In this document: positions 1-8,191 of the stretch, in pieces
Position numbering within the stretch: position 1 is the first letter of the stretch
How the letters are laid out: each line of letters begins with the position of its first letter
From: Oscillospiraceae bacterium
GTDB lineage: Bacteria > Bacillota > Clostridia > Oscillospirales > Ruminococcaceae
NCBI GenBank assembly: GCA_004555865.1
Contig: SFJO01000018.1
Span: 1-64,000 of the forward strand
DNA length: 64,000 nt
Reading direction: 5' to 3'
Made by a program: the position numbers and the translations under genes
Notes under the pieces: generated by a model
What the model was told of the DNA's origin: nothing
What the model saw: the letters and a program-made list of their open reading frames with translations, nothing else
The model's database searches: none

Positions 1-153
1 AATGAGGAATTCTATGCAACCCATCGTTTCTTTTCTTTCGTGGACTTCAAACTATAACTTGCCGTCCGAGAACGCACTTACAATCATTTCCCTATCAGGA
101 CACTTAACTGGAAATCTCCGGACTACTTCCTAAACGCTTTTCCTTATGTGTAA
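1..153 (+). pseudogene. C-terminal remnant of IS transposase with internal stop
   Basis: Reading frame 1 encodes the C-terminus of an integrase-core (DDE, IS481/IS3-like) transposase: residues like EFYATHRFFSFVDFK, then a TAA at 55-57, then LAVRERTYNHFPIRTLNWKSP up to the natural stop at 151-153. The in-frame TAA most simply arose from CAA. The same stop codon is present in the other copy at 35113-35115, so both derive from an ancestor that already carried it. Only the last 50 codons are in the window. Whether truncation at this stop abolishes activity cannot be told from sequence alone. Confidence 0.75.
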
Positions 154-174
154 CACATCATTGACAAACCTACA
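1..174 (+). mobile_element. Right end of a DDE-transposase insertion sequence (partial)
   Basis: The first 99 bases are identical to 35059-35157, inside the second IS copy. The element ends at 174 with a terminal inverted repeat. Read from the outside, the terminal 26 bases begin TGTAGGT and match the left end of the second copy (34405-34430) at 22 of 26 positions. The rest of the element lies left of the window, so the target-site duplication cannot be checked. The window starting inside a repeat suggests a contig edge. Confidence 0.85.
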
Positions 175-844
175 CCCCTGCGTATACCTGAGGCACCTGC
201 CCTACCAACAGGATCTGAGCCAAAAGCAGTTCGTGTTCCACCTCCACCTGAGTGACTGCATTTCCAAACAGGGCGGCCATGGTGGCCCGGAACGCAATGC
301 TCACGTCCAGTTCCGTCTGGTTGATGCCGGTATGGCTTACCCGGCTGTTCACGCTGCTGGTCACATAGGCATCCTGCAAGTAACGATACGAAATGCACGG
401 CCCGCGTTCTGCCAGCACCTTCCATCCCAGCAGTGTCCCCACCGGAACCTGAACCGATCGGTTTTTCCGGGCACCCAGTCGGTCGATCACTTCCTGTGTC
501 AAGCGAAGCTGAACGCGGCTCATGGCCTGCGGGTCTGCACGCACGGCAAGAATCGTTCCGTCGTCATTCCGGTCGTACACATACAGCCCACGGCACAGAT
601 CCGGCTCCCGCGCAAGCACATCCTGCACCGATTGATTGATAATTTCCAGGCAGCTGCTCCGGCACTCATATCCGGCCAGCGCATTTAAAGTGGGCTGCAC
701 ATTTTGCCCTACACGAAAGAGCAAAAAGCACACAATCGCCGCCAGCAAAAGAATCGGTACATAGAGCGCCCGACGGCGTTCTTTGCGGCCTGCTTTTTCT
801 TTTGGCGATTGGGGTGACTGTCTTCTGCGGTTTATACGATACAT
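170..844 (-). CDS. yunB: Sporulation protein YunB, 3' end truncated by IS
   Basis: 224 residues. A basic N-terminus is followed by one membrane segment (about residues 28-45, LYVPILLLAAIVCFLLF) and an extracytoplasmic domain. The pattern resembles Bacillus YunB, including the LLGWKVLAERGP and VPQVYAG regions. YunB is known as a SigmaE-dependent mother-cell protein needed for efficient sporulation; that role is inferred here by family. The stop codon TAG (170-172) lies inside the IS terminal repeat and the last Val codon straddles the junction, so the native C-terminus has been replaced. Bacillus YunB is about 254 residues, and the lost part is the poorly conserved tail. Start chosen at ATG 844, with AGGTGG four bases upstream. 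Confidence 0.85.
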   Translation of the reverse strand: MYRINRRRQSPQSPKEKAGRKERRRALYVPILLLAAIVCFLLFRVGQNVQPTLNALAGYECRSSCLEIINQSVQDVLAREPDLCRGLYVYDRNDDGTILAVRADPQAMSRVQLRLTQEVIDRLGARKNRSVQVPVGTLLGWKVLAERGPCISYRYLQDAYVTSSVNSRVSHTGINQTELDVSIAFRATMAALFGNAVTQVEVEHELLLAQILLVGQVPQVYAGV

Positions 845-1146
845 TTTCCCACCTGCTCTTCAGCTGTTCACGGGCAGAACAAGGTTCTTCTAGCAGTGTA
901 TGGGCCAATGCATTCATTTGTACCAAATCTGTAGAAAACTCTTCCGATCTGCGTCCATAACGTTCAGGCTGCAAGCAGCCTTCGGCCACCGGGCCAGGTT
1001 GACACACGAGGGCAAGGTTTCTTTTTGGTAACTGCGTAATAAAAAAGTGCATACTGTTCAAGCCGAAAAACACTTCTACAATCAAAAGCGTCAAGAGGAA
1101 ACACCCCTTCGCACCAAAGAACAAACATCATTTTGAAGGTTTTATC
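845..1146. other. Divergent intergenic region yunB / oxidase-ferredoxin
   Basis: 302 bases between divergent genes. It holds the candidate SigmaE promoter of yunB. For the rightward gene a TTGACA occurs at 1000-1005, but no convincing -10 is spaced from it. I see no hairpin or gene here. Confidence 0.5.
895..923 (-). promoter_or_regulatory. Candidate SigmaE-type promoter of yunB
   Basis: On the minus strand CATACACT (895-902) matches the SigmaE -10 consensus CATACAMT. It is preceded, after 14 bases, by GTACAAA (917-923), a weak match to the SigmaE -35. The predicted start of transcription is about 40 bases upstream of the yunB ATG. Bacillus yunB belongs to the SigmaE regulon, which fits, but the -35 is poor. 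Confidence 0.4.
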
Positions 1147-1788
1147 ATGAACAAGATCGTTGAATTTCTAAATGCCAATCCCGTGCAATATCTGGCTACC
1201 GTGGGCCGTGACGGCAAGGCCAAGCGCCGCCCCTTTATGTTCTCCGATGAGTTGGAAGGCAAGCTGTGGTTCTGCACCAACAACCAGGAGAACGTTTATA
1301 AGGATATGCAGGAAAACCCCGAGATCGAAATTTCCTTTTCCAGCCCGGAGTACGCTTGGATTCGCCTGCATGGCAAGGCCGTGTTTGAGAACAACATGGC
1401 TGCCACGAAAGACAAGATTTCGATTTCCCTGCGGGGAAAAATCAAGAACATCGGCAGCGAAAAGCTGGACGAGATTTTCGTGAAGACTCCCTACATGCAA
1501 GCCATTTATCCCGGTGATACCCGCGCCGCGTTGGAGGTTTTTTGTCTGTACGAAGCTGAGGGTGAATATTTCGACATCAGCGATCCCGCCCATGTAACCC
1601 ATGACAGCATCGTGATCGGCCACGCACAGACTCTACCGGCCGGTTATTTTGTGGGGAATGGCTGCATCGGCTGCAAATTGTGCTATTCCGTTTGCCCGCA
1701 GAAGTGCATTGACATCAAGCAAAAACCGGTGAGCATTGACCAACACCGCTGCCTGCACTGCGGGCGCTGCGCAGAAATCTGCCCCTAA
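1147..1788 (+). CDS. Pyridoxamine 5'-phosphate oxidase-like domain fused to a 2x[4Fe-4S] ferredoxin domain
   Basis: 213 residues. Residues 1-150 resemble the split-barrel FMN-binding family (PNPOx-like; LATVGRDGKAKRRPF near the N-terminus). Residues 165-213 form a bacterial ferredoxin domain with two CxxCxxCxxxCP motifs: Cys173/176/179/183 and Cys202/205/208/212. The protein ends one residue after the last cysteine. The likely role is a cytoplasmic flavin/iron-sulfur electron-transfer protein; the substrate is unknown. Start ATG 1147 has GAAGG upstream. It stands alone between yunB (divergent) and pgm (convergent), and is one of few plus-strand genes here. Confidence 0.85.
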   Translation: MNKIVEFLNANPVQYLATVGRDGKAKRRPFMFSDELEGKLWFCTNNQENVYKDMQENPEIEISFSSPEYAWIRLHGKAVFENNMAATKDKISISLRGKIKNIGSEKLDEIFVKTPYMQAIYPGDTRAALEVFCLYEAEGEYFDISDPAHVTHDSIVIGHAQTLPAGYFVGNGCIGCKLCYSVCPQKCIDIKQKPVSIDQHRCLHCGRCAEICP

Positions 1789-2168
1789 CAGACCATTGTG
1801 AGAAGGGGCTGAACCCAAATCCGCACAAAACACTGCTGCGTTTGATTTGATTTTTATCGAGTACGGTTTTCCCACAAAGGCGCTGAGGCGCTGAGTTTCC
1901 CCTTCGGAGGGGCACTGCGCAGCTCGGATGGGTCTCAAAAATCCGATTGTCGGCTAAAAAGCAAATAGCCTGAGCCCTGCACAGTACAGGACTCAGGCCA
2001 TCAACTTCTCTTACTTCTATGTTCTTCTAACTATTTAGGACACGCCAACGTTTATCTCTGCGGTAGTTCGTTTTATCGTCCGAAATTCGAACCAATCAAC
2101 AAACGATCAACTTTCTTTTCCGCCTATAAGTTTCTCCGCGCACCCGTCTATCAACGAGCCCGCTGCCC
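1789..2168. other. Convergent intergenic region
   Basis: 380 bases between two convergent genes. It contains a strong hairpin at 1968-1998 and a smaller CCCCTTCGGAGGGG hairpin near 1900-1913. No ORF with a ribosome binding site and no tRNA were seen. Confidence 0.5.
1960..1998 (-). terminator. Probable terminator of the gmd-pgm operon
   Basis: Inverted repeat GCCTGAG-CCTG / CAGG-CTCAGGC (1968-1998) with a 7-base loop. On the minus strand it is followed by a broken T-rich tract (TATTTGCTTTTT). It lies about 170 bases beyond the pgm stop. Confidence 0.5.
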
Positions 2169-3863
2169 TCATTCCGCCAGCAGCGCTTTTCCTGCCCGGG
2201 CCAAAGCCTGTACTCGTTCTTCTGCCTGTTCCGCCGTAGCCGCCTTTGCGGAAAGGTACAGCTTGATCTTCGGCTCGGTGCCGCTGGGCCGAATCATCAG
2301 TTTTGCGTCATCTTTCAGGCGGAACTCCAGCACATCGGCAGAAGGCAGGCCGGTGACGTCTGCATTCCGGTAGTCGACCACCTGCTGCACCGGCAGCCCG
2401 GCCAGCGCCTTCGGCGGCTGCTTTCGCAGCTGGTCCATAAGGCGGCGCATAGTCTCCATGCCATTCTGGCCCTCAAACGCTTCCGAGAGCAACCGATTCT
2501 TATAATAGCCGAACTCCTGGTACAGTGCGTCCATTGCCTGGGCCAGCGTCCTTCCCTGTTGCCGATACCAGCGCGCCATCTCACAGATCAGCATCGATGC
2601 GTTCACCGCATCTTTATCCCGCACATGGCTTCCGGAAAGGTATCCATAGCTCTCTTCAAATCCAAAAATATACCGCTCTGCCTGGCCCTGGGCTTCCAGA
2701 ATGCCAATCTGCTCGCCGATGAACTTAAACCCGGTCAGTGTGCGCCGCAGCTCCACTCCGTACTTTTGAGCCACCGGGGTGGCCATATCCGTGGAAACAA
2801 TGGTCGTTACGGCCACCGGATTCTTCGGCATGGCCCCCTGCTCGTTTCTGCGGCGGCAGACATAGTCCAGCAGCAGCACACCCACCTCATTGCCGGTCAT
2901 CAGCTGATATTGTCCGCCTGCGGGAACCGCAATTCCCACCCGGTCGCAGTCCGGGTCCGTTCCCAGCAGAAGGTCCGGCTTCACCGTTTCGCACAGGGCC
3001 AGGCCCCGCTCCATTGCCTGCCGAATTTCCGGGTTCGGATACGGGCAGGTTGGGAAATTGCCGTCGGGCTTTTCCTGCTCCGGCACCACGGTCACATCCG
3101 TGATTCCAATTTCCTTCAGAATTCGGGTCACACACTCCAGGCCTGTACCGTTCAGCGGCGTATACACCAGCTTCAACGGCTGAACGTTCTTGCCCTTTTC
3201 GTCGGAATGCTCGAGGGCCTGCGCCTTGACGGCCTGGATGAAGCGGTTCAGCGTATCCTCTCCGATCATACGGATCAGGCCGGCCGCCTTGCCGTCCTCC
3301 AACGACATTCGCCGAACCCCTTCAAAAATATCCACCGCTTCGATGCAGTTCTGCACCGCAGCGGCCACCTCCAGGGTGATCTGGCAGCCATCCTCGCCGT
3401 ACACTTTGTAACCGTTGTATTTGGCCGGATTGTGGCTGGCGGTGATGCAAATGCCCGCCCCGCAGCCCAGATCTCGCGCAGCAAAGCTCAACGCCGGAGT
3501 CGGCTCAAGGCGGGGATACACCCAGGCAACAATTTTATTGGCCGCCAGCACACAGGCCGCCTCATGGGCAAAAAGCTCGCTTCCAATGCGGCTGTCATAC
3601 GAAATGGCAACCCGCTTGGGCAGCGTGGTGGCATTCAGATAATTCGCCAAGCCTTGTGTGGCCTTGCGCACGGTGTAAACGTTCATTCGGTTGTCACCGG
3701 GCCCAAGCACTCCGCGCAGGCCGCCGGTACCAAACTCCAAATCCCGATAAAAGCAGTCGCTCTGCTCCTCGTCCTTCATGGCACGCAGTGCTGCTTTTGT
3801 GTGTTCGTCCACCTTAGGGCTTTCCAGCCAGCGCTCCAGCTTCTTTTGGCAATACTCCGTCAT
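2169..3863 (-). CDS. pgm: Phosphoglucomutase / phosphomannomutase (alpha-D-phosphohexomutase)
   Basis: 564 residues, close to Bacillus PgcA (about 580). It has the four hallmark sites of the superfamily: phosphoserine loop (ITASHNPAKYNGYKVY), metal loop (GTDPDCDRVG), sugar loop (GFEESYGYL) and phosphate-binding loop (RPSGTEPKIK). It interconverts hexose 1- and 6-phosphates in the cytoplasm. As last gene of the gmd-fcl-manC run, it may supply mannose 1-phosphate to ManC as well as glucose 1-phosphate; that specificity is inferred from context. The upstream TfoX-like gene ends 61 bases before its start. Confidence 0.93.
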   Translation of the reverse strand: MTEYCQKKLERWLESPKVDEHTKAALRAMKDEEQSDCFYRDLEFGTGGLRGVLGPGDNRMNVYTVRKATQGLANYLNATTLPKRVAISYDSRIGSELFAHEAACVLAANKIVAWVYPRLEPTPALSFAARDLGCGAGICITASHNPAKYNGYKVYGEDGCQITLEVAAAVQNCIEAVDIFEGVRRMSLEDGKAAGLIRMIGEDTLNRFIQAVKAQALEHSDEKGKNVQPLKLVYTPLNGTGLECVTRILKEIGITDVTVVPEQEKPDGNFPTCPYPNPEIRQAMERGLALCETVKPDLLLGTDPDCDRVGIAVPAGGQYQLMTGNEVGVLLLDYVCRRRNEQGAMPKNPVAVTTIVSTDMATPVAQKYGVELRRTLTGFKFIGEQIGILEAQGQAERYIFGFEESYGYLSGSHVRDKDAVNASMLICEMARWYRQQGRTLAQAMDALYQEFGYYKNRLLSEAFEGQNGMETMRRLMDQLRKQPPKALAGLPVQQVVDYRNADVTGLPSADVLEFRLKDDAKLMIRPSGTEPKIKLYLSAKAATAEQAEERVQALARAGKALLAE

Positions 3864-3924
3864 CTGTGTCTCAATGCCTCCTTTGTGGTTTTATTCTGCT
3901 TTTGAAAACGTCCGGCTTCCTTCA

Positions 3925-4260
3925 TCAGGGCAGACTGCTCAATTTCACTTTTTTTGCCTTTGCCGCAGGCAGAGCCTGATACAGCGCTTCCATTAAAGCT
4001 GTCAAAAACGCCGAGTCGTCCACTTCTTCCACCCGCAGCATGGGCTTGGCCCCCTCATAAGGCAGGTGTTCCCGCCCGGTGGGCAGCATTGCCTGTGCGG
4101 CCGGAACCTTCTTCACCAACAGTCGGTCATCGTACAGGCCGCCCACCAGTTTTTCCCGCACATACAGCAGATACTCGCCCATCATCGGGCGCATTCGAAT
4201 CCCCGGCACGTCAGCCAATTGATCCAGAATAAATTGCCGATATTCGTTTCCGGTTGCCAT
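3925..4260 (-). CDS. TfoX N-terminal domain protein
   Basis: 111 residues from ATG 4260, chosen over an in-frame codon at 4287 because GGGAGAGG lies just upstream. It is a single TfoX_N-type domain with MRPMMGEYLLYVREKLVGGLY and RLLVKKVPAA near the middle. Proteobacterial TfoX/Sxy is a competence regulator, but stand-alone TfoX_N proteins in Firmicutes have no established role. It sits between manC (30 bases) and pgm (61 bases), probably in the same transcript. I would not infer competence from it. Confidence 0.75.
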   Translation of the reverse strand: MATGNEYRQFILDQLADVPGIRMRPMMGEYLLYVREKLVGGLYDDRLLVKKVPAAQAMLPTGREHLPYEGAKPMLRVEEVDDSAFLTALMEALYQALPAAKAKKVKLSSLP

Positions 4261-4290
4261 TGATCCTCTCCCGGTTCGGTCAAACACAGC

Positions 4291-5358
4291 TCACAGCAGT
4301 TCGGTTCGTCCCTGCCGTTTCAATTCTTCCACGATGCTTTTTACATCCTGGGCATGATTGCGGTCGCATACCATAACTGCATCTGGGGTTTCCACCACGA
4401 TCAGATCTTTCACGCCCACCGCGGCCACCAGCCGCCCGGAAGAATAGCCGATCACGTTCTCGCAATCAAGGGGCAGGCAATCGCCCACCGTCACATTGCC
4501 CTGCTCATCCGCCGGATGCAGCACCGGCAGCATATCCCAGCTGCCCACATCGTTCCAGCCGAAATCCCCGTTTACCATCCACACATCCGAGCTGCGTTCC
4601 AGAATGCCATAGTCCACACTGATGGACGGAATGGTCGGATACACCTCACGCAGGACCTGCTGTTCGTCCGCGGTTCCCATGGCATTTGCAATGCGCTCCA
4701 ACGGTTCATACACCTGCGGCAGATAACGGCGGTACTGTTCCAGAATCACAGAGGCCTTCCAGATGAACATTCCACTGTTCCAGGCATATCCGCCCTGAGC
4801 CAGATAGCGCTTTGCCGTGGCTTCGTCCGGCTTTTCCTTAAATTGCAGCACCTTGTGGGCCGCGGCGTGCTCCTGGGGGGCGTACTGAATGTATCCATAT
4901 CCCGTGGCCGGGAAGGTTGGCTGAATGCCGATGGTGACCAGCTGATTTGTCTGCTCGGCCGCCTTCACCGCTGTTTCCAGCACAGCCGCAAAGGCCGGCC
5001 AGTCCCGAATGTACGCATCCGAAGGAGCCACGCACAAAATGCCGTCCCCTCGTTTTTTCAGCACCTCAAATGCAGCGTAACCAATGCAGGCTGCCGTGTT
5101 TCGGGCTGCCGGCTCCGCCAGAATCTGTCCCGGCAGCACCCGGCCGTGAACCGCCTGTTCCATCGCAAGGGCCTGCGTGCAATTGGTCACAATGTACATG
5201 TTTTTGCCGGGGATAACCAGCCCCATCCGGTCCAGCGTTTCGTTGACCATTAAGTCCTTCCCGGTCAAATTCAGCAGCTGCTTCGGGGTTGCCTGGCGGC
5301 TTAACGGCCAAAAGCGTGAGCCGCCGCCGCCCGCCATGATAATGCCGTAAACGTCCAT
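4291..5358 (-). CDS. manC: Mannose-1-phosphate guanylyltransferase
   Basis: 355 residues from ATG 5358, with GAGGA seven bases upstream; a longer in-frame reading from 5406 would overlap fcl. It has the nucleotidyltransferase signature IMAGGGGSRFWPLSR, FKEKPD, and the WNSGMFIWK and FGWNDVGSWD motifs of GMP pyrophosphorylases. It makes GDP-mannose from GTP and mannose 1-phosphate, the precursor used by Gmd and Fcl encoded just upstream. It starts 10 bases after the fcl stop, so it is probably translationally coupled. No fused phosphomannose isomerase domain is present. Confidence 0.93.
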   Translation of the reverse strand: MDVYGIIMAGGGGSRFWPLSRQATPKQLLNLTGKDLMVNETLDRMGLVIPGKNMYIVTNCTQALAMEQAVHGRVLPGQILAEPAARNTAACIGYAAFEVLKKRGDGILCVAPSDAYIRDWPAFAAVLETAVKAAEQTNQLVTIGIQPTFPATGYGYIQYAPQEHAAAHKVLQFKEKPDEATAKRYLAQGGYAWNSGMFIWKASVILEQYRRYLPQVYEPLERIANAMGTADEQQVLREVYPTIPSISVDYGILERSSDVWMVNGDFGWNDVGSWDMLPVLHPADEQGNVTVGDCLPLDCENVIGYSSGRLVAAVGVKDLIVVETPDAVMVCDRNHAQDVKSIVEELKRQGRTELL

Positions 5359-5368
5359 GTTCTGTTCC

Positions 5369-6313
5369 TCAGCGTTCCGCGCGCATTTCACTGTGAAGAA
5401 AATCATCGTAGGTCAGGCGAATGCCATCTTCCAGCTCAGTTTTGTAGTGCCAGCCCAACTTTTCCAGCTTACTCACATCCAAAAGCTTGCGGGGGGTGCC
5501 GTCCGGCTTTGTGGAGTCCCATTCAATCGCTCCGGTGTACCCCACAACCTTAGCCACCAGTTCCGTCAATTCCTTGATGGTCAGCTCTTTGCCAGTGCCC
5601 AGGTTCACGGTCTCATTGCCGGAGTAGTGATTCATCAGGTACACACAGGCGTCGGCCAAATCGTCCACGTACAGAAACTCACGCAGCGGCGCGCCCGTAC
5701 CCCAGCAGGTCACCGTCTTTGCGCCGCTCACTTTTGCCTCATGGAAGCGCCGGATCAGCGCGGGCAGCACATGGCTGTGCTCCGGGTGGTAGTTGTCGTT
5801 CGGGCCATAGAGATTGGTCGGCATCACACTGATGTAATCGGTTCCGTACTGGCGATTCAGATATTCGCAGTATTTCAGGCCACTGATCTTCGCCAGTGCA
5901 TAGGCCTCGTTGGTCTTTTCCAGGCTGCTGGTCAACAGGCAGCTCTCCGGCATGGGCTGCGGCGCCATGCGGGGATAGATACAGCTTGAACCCAGGAACA
6001 TGAGCTTTTTCACACCATGGTCAAATGCCGCCTTGATGACGTTCATTTCCAGAATCATGTTGTCGTACATGAAGTCAGCCGGGTGCTTGTCGTTGGCCAG
6101 AATGCCGCCCACTTTCGCGGCGGCCAGAAATACATATTCCGGCTGCTCTTCCTCAAAAAATGCTTCCACCAGATCCTGTCGGCGCAGATCCAGCTCCTTG
6201 CTGGTGCGCTTTACCAAATTGTGATAGCCCTGGCTCTCCAGCGCCCGGCAAATAGCGCTTCCCACCATGCCGCGATGGCCCGCCACATAAATCTTTGCAT
6301 TCTTTTCCATCAT
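5369..6313 (-). CDS. fcl: GDP-L-fucose synthase
   Basis: 314 residues from ATG 6313, with AGAGGCG upstream. It is a short-chain dehydrogenase fold: nucleotide-binding GHRGMVGSA near the N-terminus, then a YALAK (YxxxK) catalytic pair. It carries family landmarks such as FLGSSCIYP, NLYGPNDNYHPEHSHV and FLYVDDLADA. It epimerises and reduces GDP-4-keto-6-deoxymannose to GDP-L-fucose with NADPH. It lies between gmd and manC in one operon. No fucosyltransferase is visible in the window, so the acceptor glycan is unknown. Confidence 0.95.
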   Translation of the reverse strand: MMEKNAKIYVAGHRGMVGSAICRALESQGYHNLVKRTSKELDLRRQDLVEAFFEEEQPEYVFLAAAKVGGILANDKHPADFMYDNMILEMNVIKAAFDHGVKKLMFLGSSCIYPRMAPQPMPESCLLTSSLEKTNEAYALAKISGLKYCEYLNRQYGTDYISVMPTNLYGPNDNYHPEHSHVLPALIRRFHEAKVSGAKTVTCWGTGAPLREFLYVDDLADACVYLMNHYSGNETVNLGTGKELTIKELTELVAKVVGYTGAIEWDSTKPDGTPRKLLDVSKLEKLGWHYKTELEDGIRLTYDDFLHSEMRAER

Positions 6314-6379
6314 AGTTTTCGCCTCTGAATGACCGTATCCATTCAAATCAAACTCAATCGTTCCCACTGTCCGCCCGGT

Positions 6380-7423
6380 TTATTGCTGCGCAGCCTTTTC
6401 TGCTTCTGCCAGCTTCCGGTCATGCTCTGCCATAATCTTTGCCAGCTGCTCATAGCTGGTCTTACGGGGATTCCAGCCCAGCACCGTGCGGGCCTTTGTC
6501 GGGTCACCCCACAAATTGACCACATCGGTAGGCCGGAAGAAATCCGGGCTGACCTCCACCAGAACCTTGCCGGTGGCTTTGTCGATGCCCTTTTCTTCCA
6601 ATCCGGCCCCCTTCCATTCCAACTCAATGCCGTTGTAATGGAAAGCCAACTGCGTAAACTCCCGAACCGAATGCTGCTCGCCGGTCGCAATTACAAAGTC
6701 ATCCGGCTCATCCTGCTGCAGCATCAGCCACATACATTCCACATAGTCCTTCGCATAGCCCCAATCACGCAGGCTGTCCAGATTGCCCAGATACAGCTTC
6801 TCCTGTAGGCCGCAGGCAATACGTGCGGCCGCCAACGTAATTTTGCGGGTAACAAAATTTTCGCCCCGCCGCTCCGATTCGTGGTTGAACAAAATGCCGT
6901 TGCAGGCATAAATGCCGTATGCTTCGCGGTATTCCTTCACGATCCAGTAACCATATTGCTTGGCAACCGCATACGGGCTGTACGGATGGAAGGGCGTGGT
7001 TTCCCGCTGCGGGCACTCTTCCACTTTTCCGAACAGTTCGCTGGTGGAAGCCTGATACACCCGGCAGGTTTTTTCCAGCCCCAAAATGTGAACCGCCTCC
7101 AGAATGCGCAGCACGCCCAGGGCATCCACATCGCCCGCATATTCCGGGGCGTCAAAGCTCACCTGAACATGGCTCTGGGCAGCAAGGTTGTAAATTTCAT
7201 CCGGCCGCACCGCACTGACAATTCGGATAATGCTGGAAGAATCCGCCATATCGCCGCCGTGCAAGGTAATGCGCCCTGCGCGGATCAGGTGGTCAATGCG
7301 CTGTGTATTGCTCACCGAGGCACGGCGTACAATACCGTGTACTTCGTATCCTTTTTCCAGCAAAAACTCTGCCAGATAGCTGCCATCCTGCCCGGTAATG
7401 CCGGTGATGAGTGCTTTTTTCAT
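6380..7423 (-). CDS. gmd: GDP-mannose 4,6-dehydratase
   Basis: 347 residues with the GITGQDGSYLAEFLLEKGY nucleotide-binding start, RRASVSNTQRIDH, and catalytic YAVAK following HPYSP. It converts GDP-mannose to GDP-4-keto-6-deoxy-D-mannose, the first committed step to GDP-fucose or GDP-rhamnose type sugars; the adjacent fcl points to fucose. It is the first gene of the operon, with a good promoter (7523-7551) and a GGGAGGAAG ribosome site. Confidence 0.95.
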   Translation of the reverse strand: MKKALITGITGQDGSYLAEFLLEKGYEVHGIVRRASVSNTQRIDHLIRAGRITLHGGDMADSSSIIRIVSAVRPDEIYNLAAQSHVQVSFDAPEYAGDVDALGVLRILEAVHILGLEKTCRVYQASTSELFGKVEECPQRETTPFHPYSPYAVAKQYGYWIVKEYREAYGIYACNGILFNHESERRGENFVTRKITLAAARIACGLQEKLYLGNLDSLRDWGYAKDYVECMWLMLQQDEPDDFVIATGEQHSVREFTQLAFHYNGIELEWKGAGLEEKGIDKATGKVLVEVSPDFFRPTDVVNLWGDPTKARTVLGWNPRKTSYEQLAKIMAEHDRKLAEAEKAAQQ

Positions 7424-7522
7424 TGCTTCCTCCCAAATGCCGAGGGAAAATCATCCATCGCCCCAGCTGAATTTTCAAAAAACGATTGCAGAATCTTGCT
7501 CTCTTTTTTCTGCTTTGTAATC

Positions 7523-7551
7523 AGTATAATTGGTTTTTCATTCAGATGCAA
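7523..7551 (-). promoter_or_regulatory. Promoter of the gmd operon
   Basis: Minus strand TTGCAT (7546-7551), 17-base spacer, TATACT (7523-7528). It lies just past the rhomboid gene stop, about 100 bases upstream of the gmd ATG. Confidence 0.7.
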
Positions 7552-7564
7552 CCCGACGGCCCCA

Positions 7565-8152
7565 TTACCGATGCCGACGGCTGCCCTGCCCCGCCAATGC
7601 CAGGCCAAAGGCACCGCCGCACAGGCCGCCCACAATATGCGCAAAGTGGGACACATTGTCTGCCAGAGTCATACCGCTGACAAATTCGCTTCCGATGTAC
7701 AATGCCGCCACAACCACCAGCGTGAGAGGGATCTCCCCTTTTTTAAAGTTCGTGGCCGAGCTGAGCACAATCATCATATAAACAATGCCGCTGGCCCCCA
7801 AAAGGCCGGTTGAGGGGAACAGCGCAACCTGCATTACGCCGGTAATCAGCGCCGTAACCGCCATCATACCCACCAAGCGCTTTGTGCCGTATTTTTCCTC
7901 CACCCCGGGGCCAAGCATCAAAATGTACAGAAAATTGCCGGAAAAGTGCGAAAAGTCCGCGTGCCCAAATACATGGCTGACCAACCGCAGGTAGGTCAGC
8001 GGGTCTGTCGGGCTGCCGCGGTACACCATAAAAAAGCGATAGGTGCTCTGATTGTTCGTCAGCTGCCCCAACAGCAAAACTGCAAAAGAAAGCAATGCAA
8101 ACGTCAACACGGCAGGTGCATTGTAAACAATGCGGTACTTCAGTTTTTTCAT
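7565..8152 (-). CDS. Rhomboid-family intramembrane serine protease
   Basis: 195 residues from ATG 8152 (GGAAGGA upstream). It has about six membrane segments. The catalytic Ser motif GLLGASGIVYM and the His in SHFAHIVGGLCGGAFG are both present, as is the HFSGNFLYILMLGPGVEEKYG region. This keeps the Ser-His dyad, so it is predicted active in the cytoplasmic membrane; the substrate is unknown. It is compact and lacks extra domains. It sits between the tRNA operon terminator and the gmd promoter, so it is probably expressed alone. Confidence 0.9.
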   Translation of the reverse strand: MKKLKYRIVYNAPAVLTFALLSFAVLLLGQLTNNQSTYRFFMVYRGSPTDPLTYLRLVSHVFGHADFSHFSGNFLYILMLGPGVEEKYGTKRLVGMMAVTALITGVMQVALFPSTGLLGASGIVYMMIVLSSATNFKKGEIPLTLVVVAALYIGSEFVSGMTLADNVSHFAHIVGGLCGGAFGLALAGQGSRRHR

Positions 8153-8191
8153 GATTGTTTCCTTCCCGTTTTTCAAACGCTTCTGTACAAA

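Noticed and set aside
666..1124. Minus-strand open frame of 152 codons upstream of yunB
   Set aside because: Overlaps yunB in another frame, has no ribosome site, and the sequence looks like no protein family.
3925..4260. TfoX-like gene as evidence for natural competence
   Set aside because: Only the N-terminal TfoX domain is present, and no competence pilus or uptake genes are near; the MBL protein at 55.6 kb lacks the ComEC channel.
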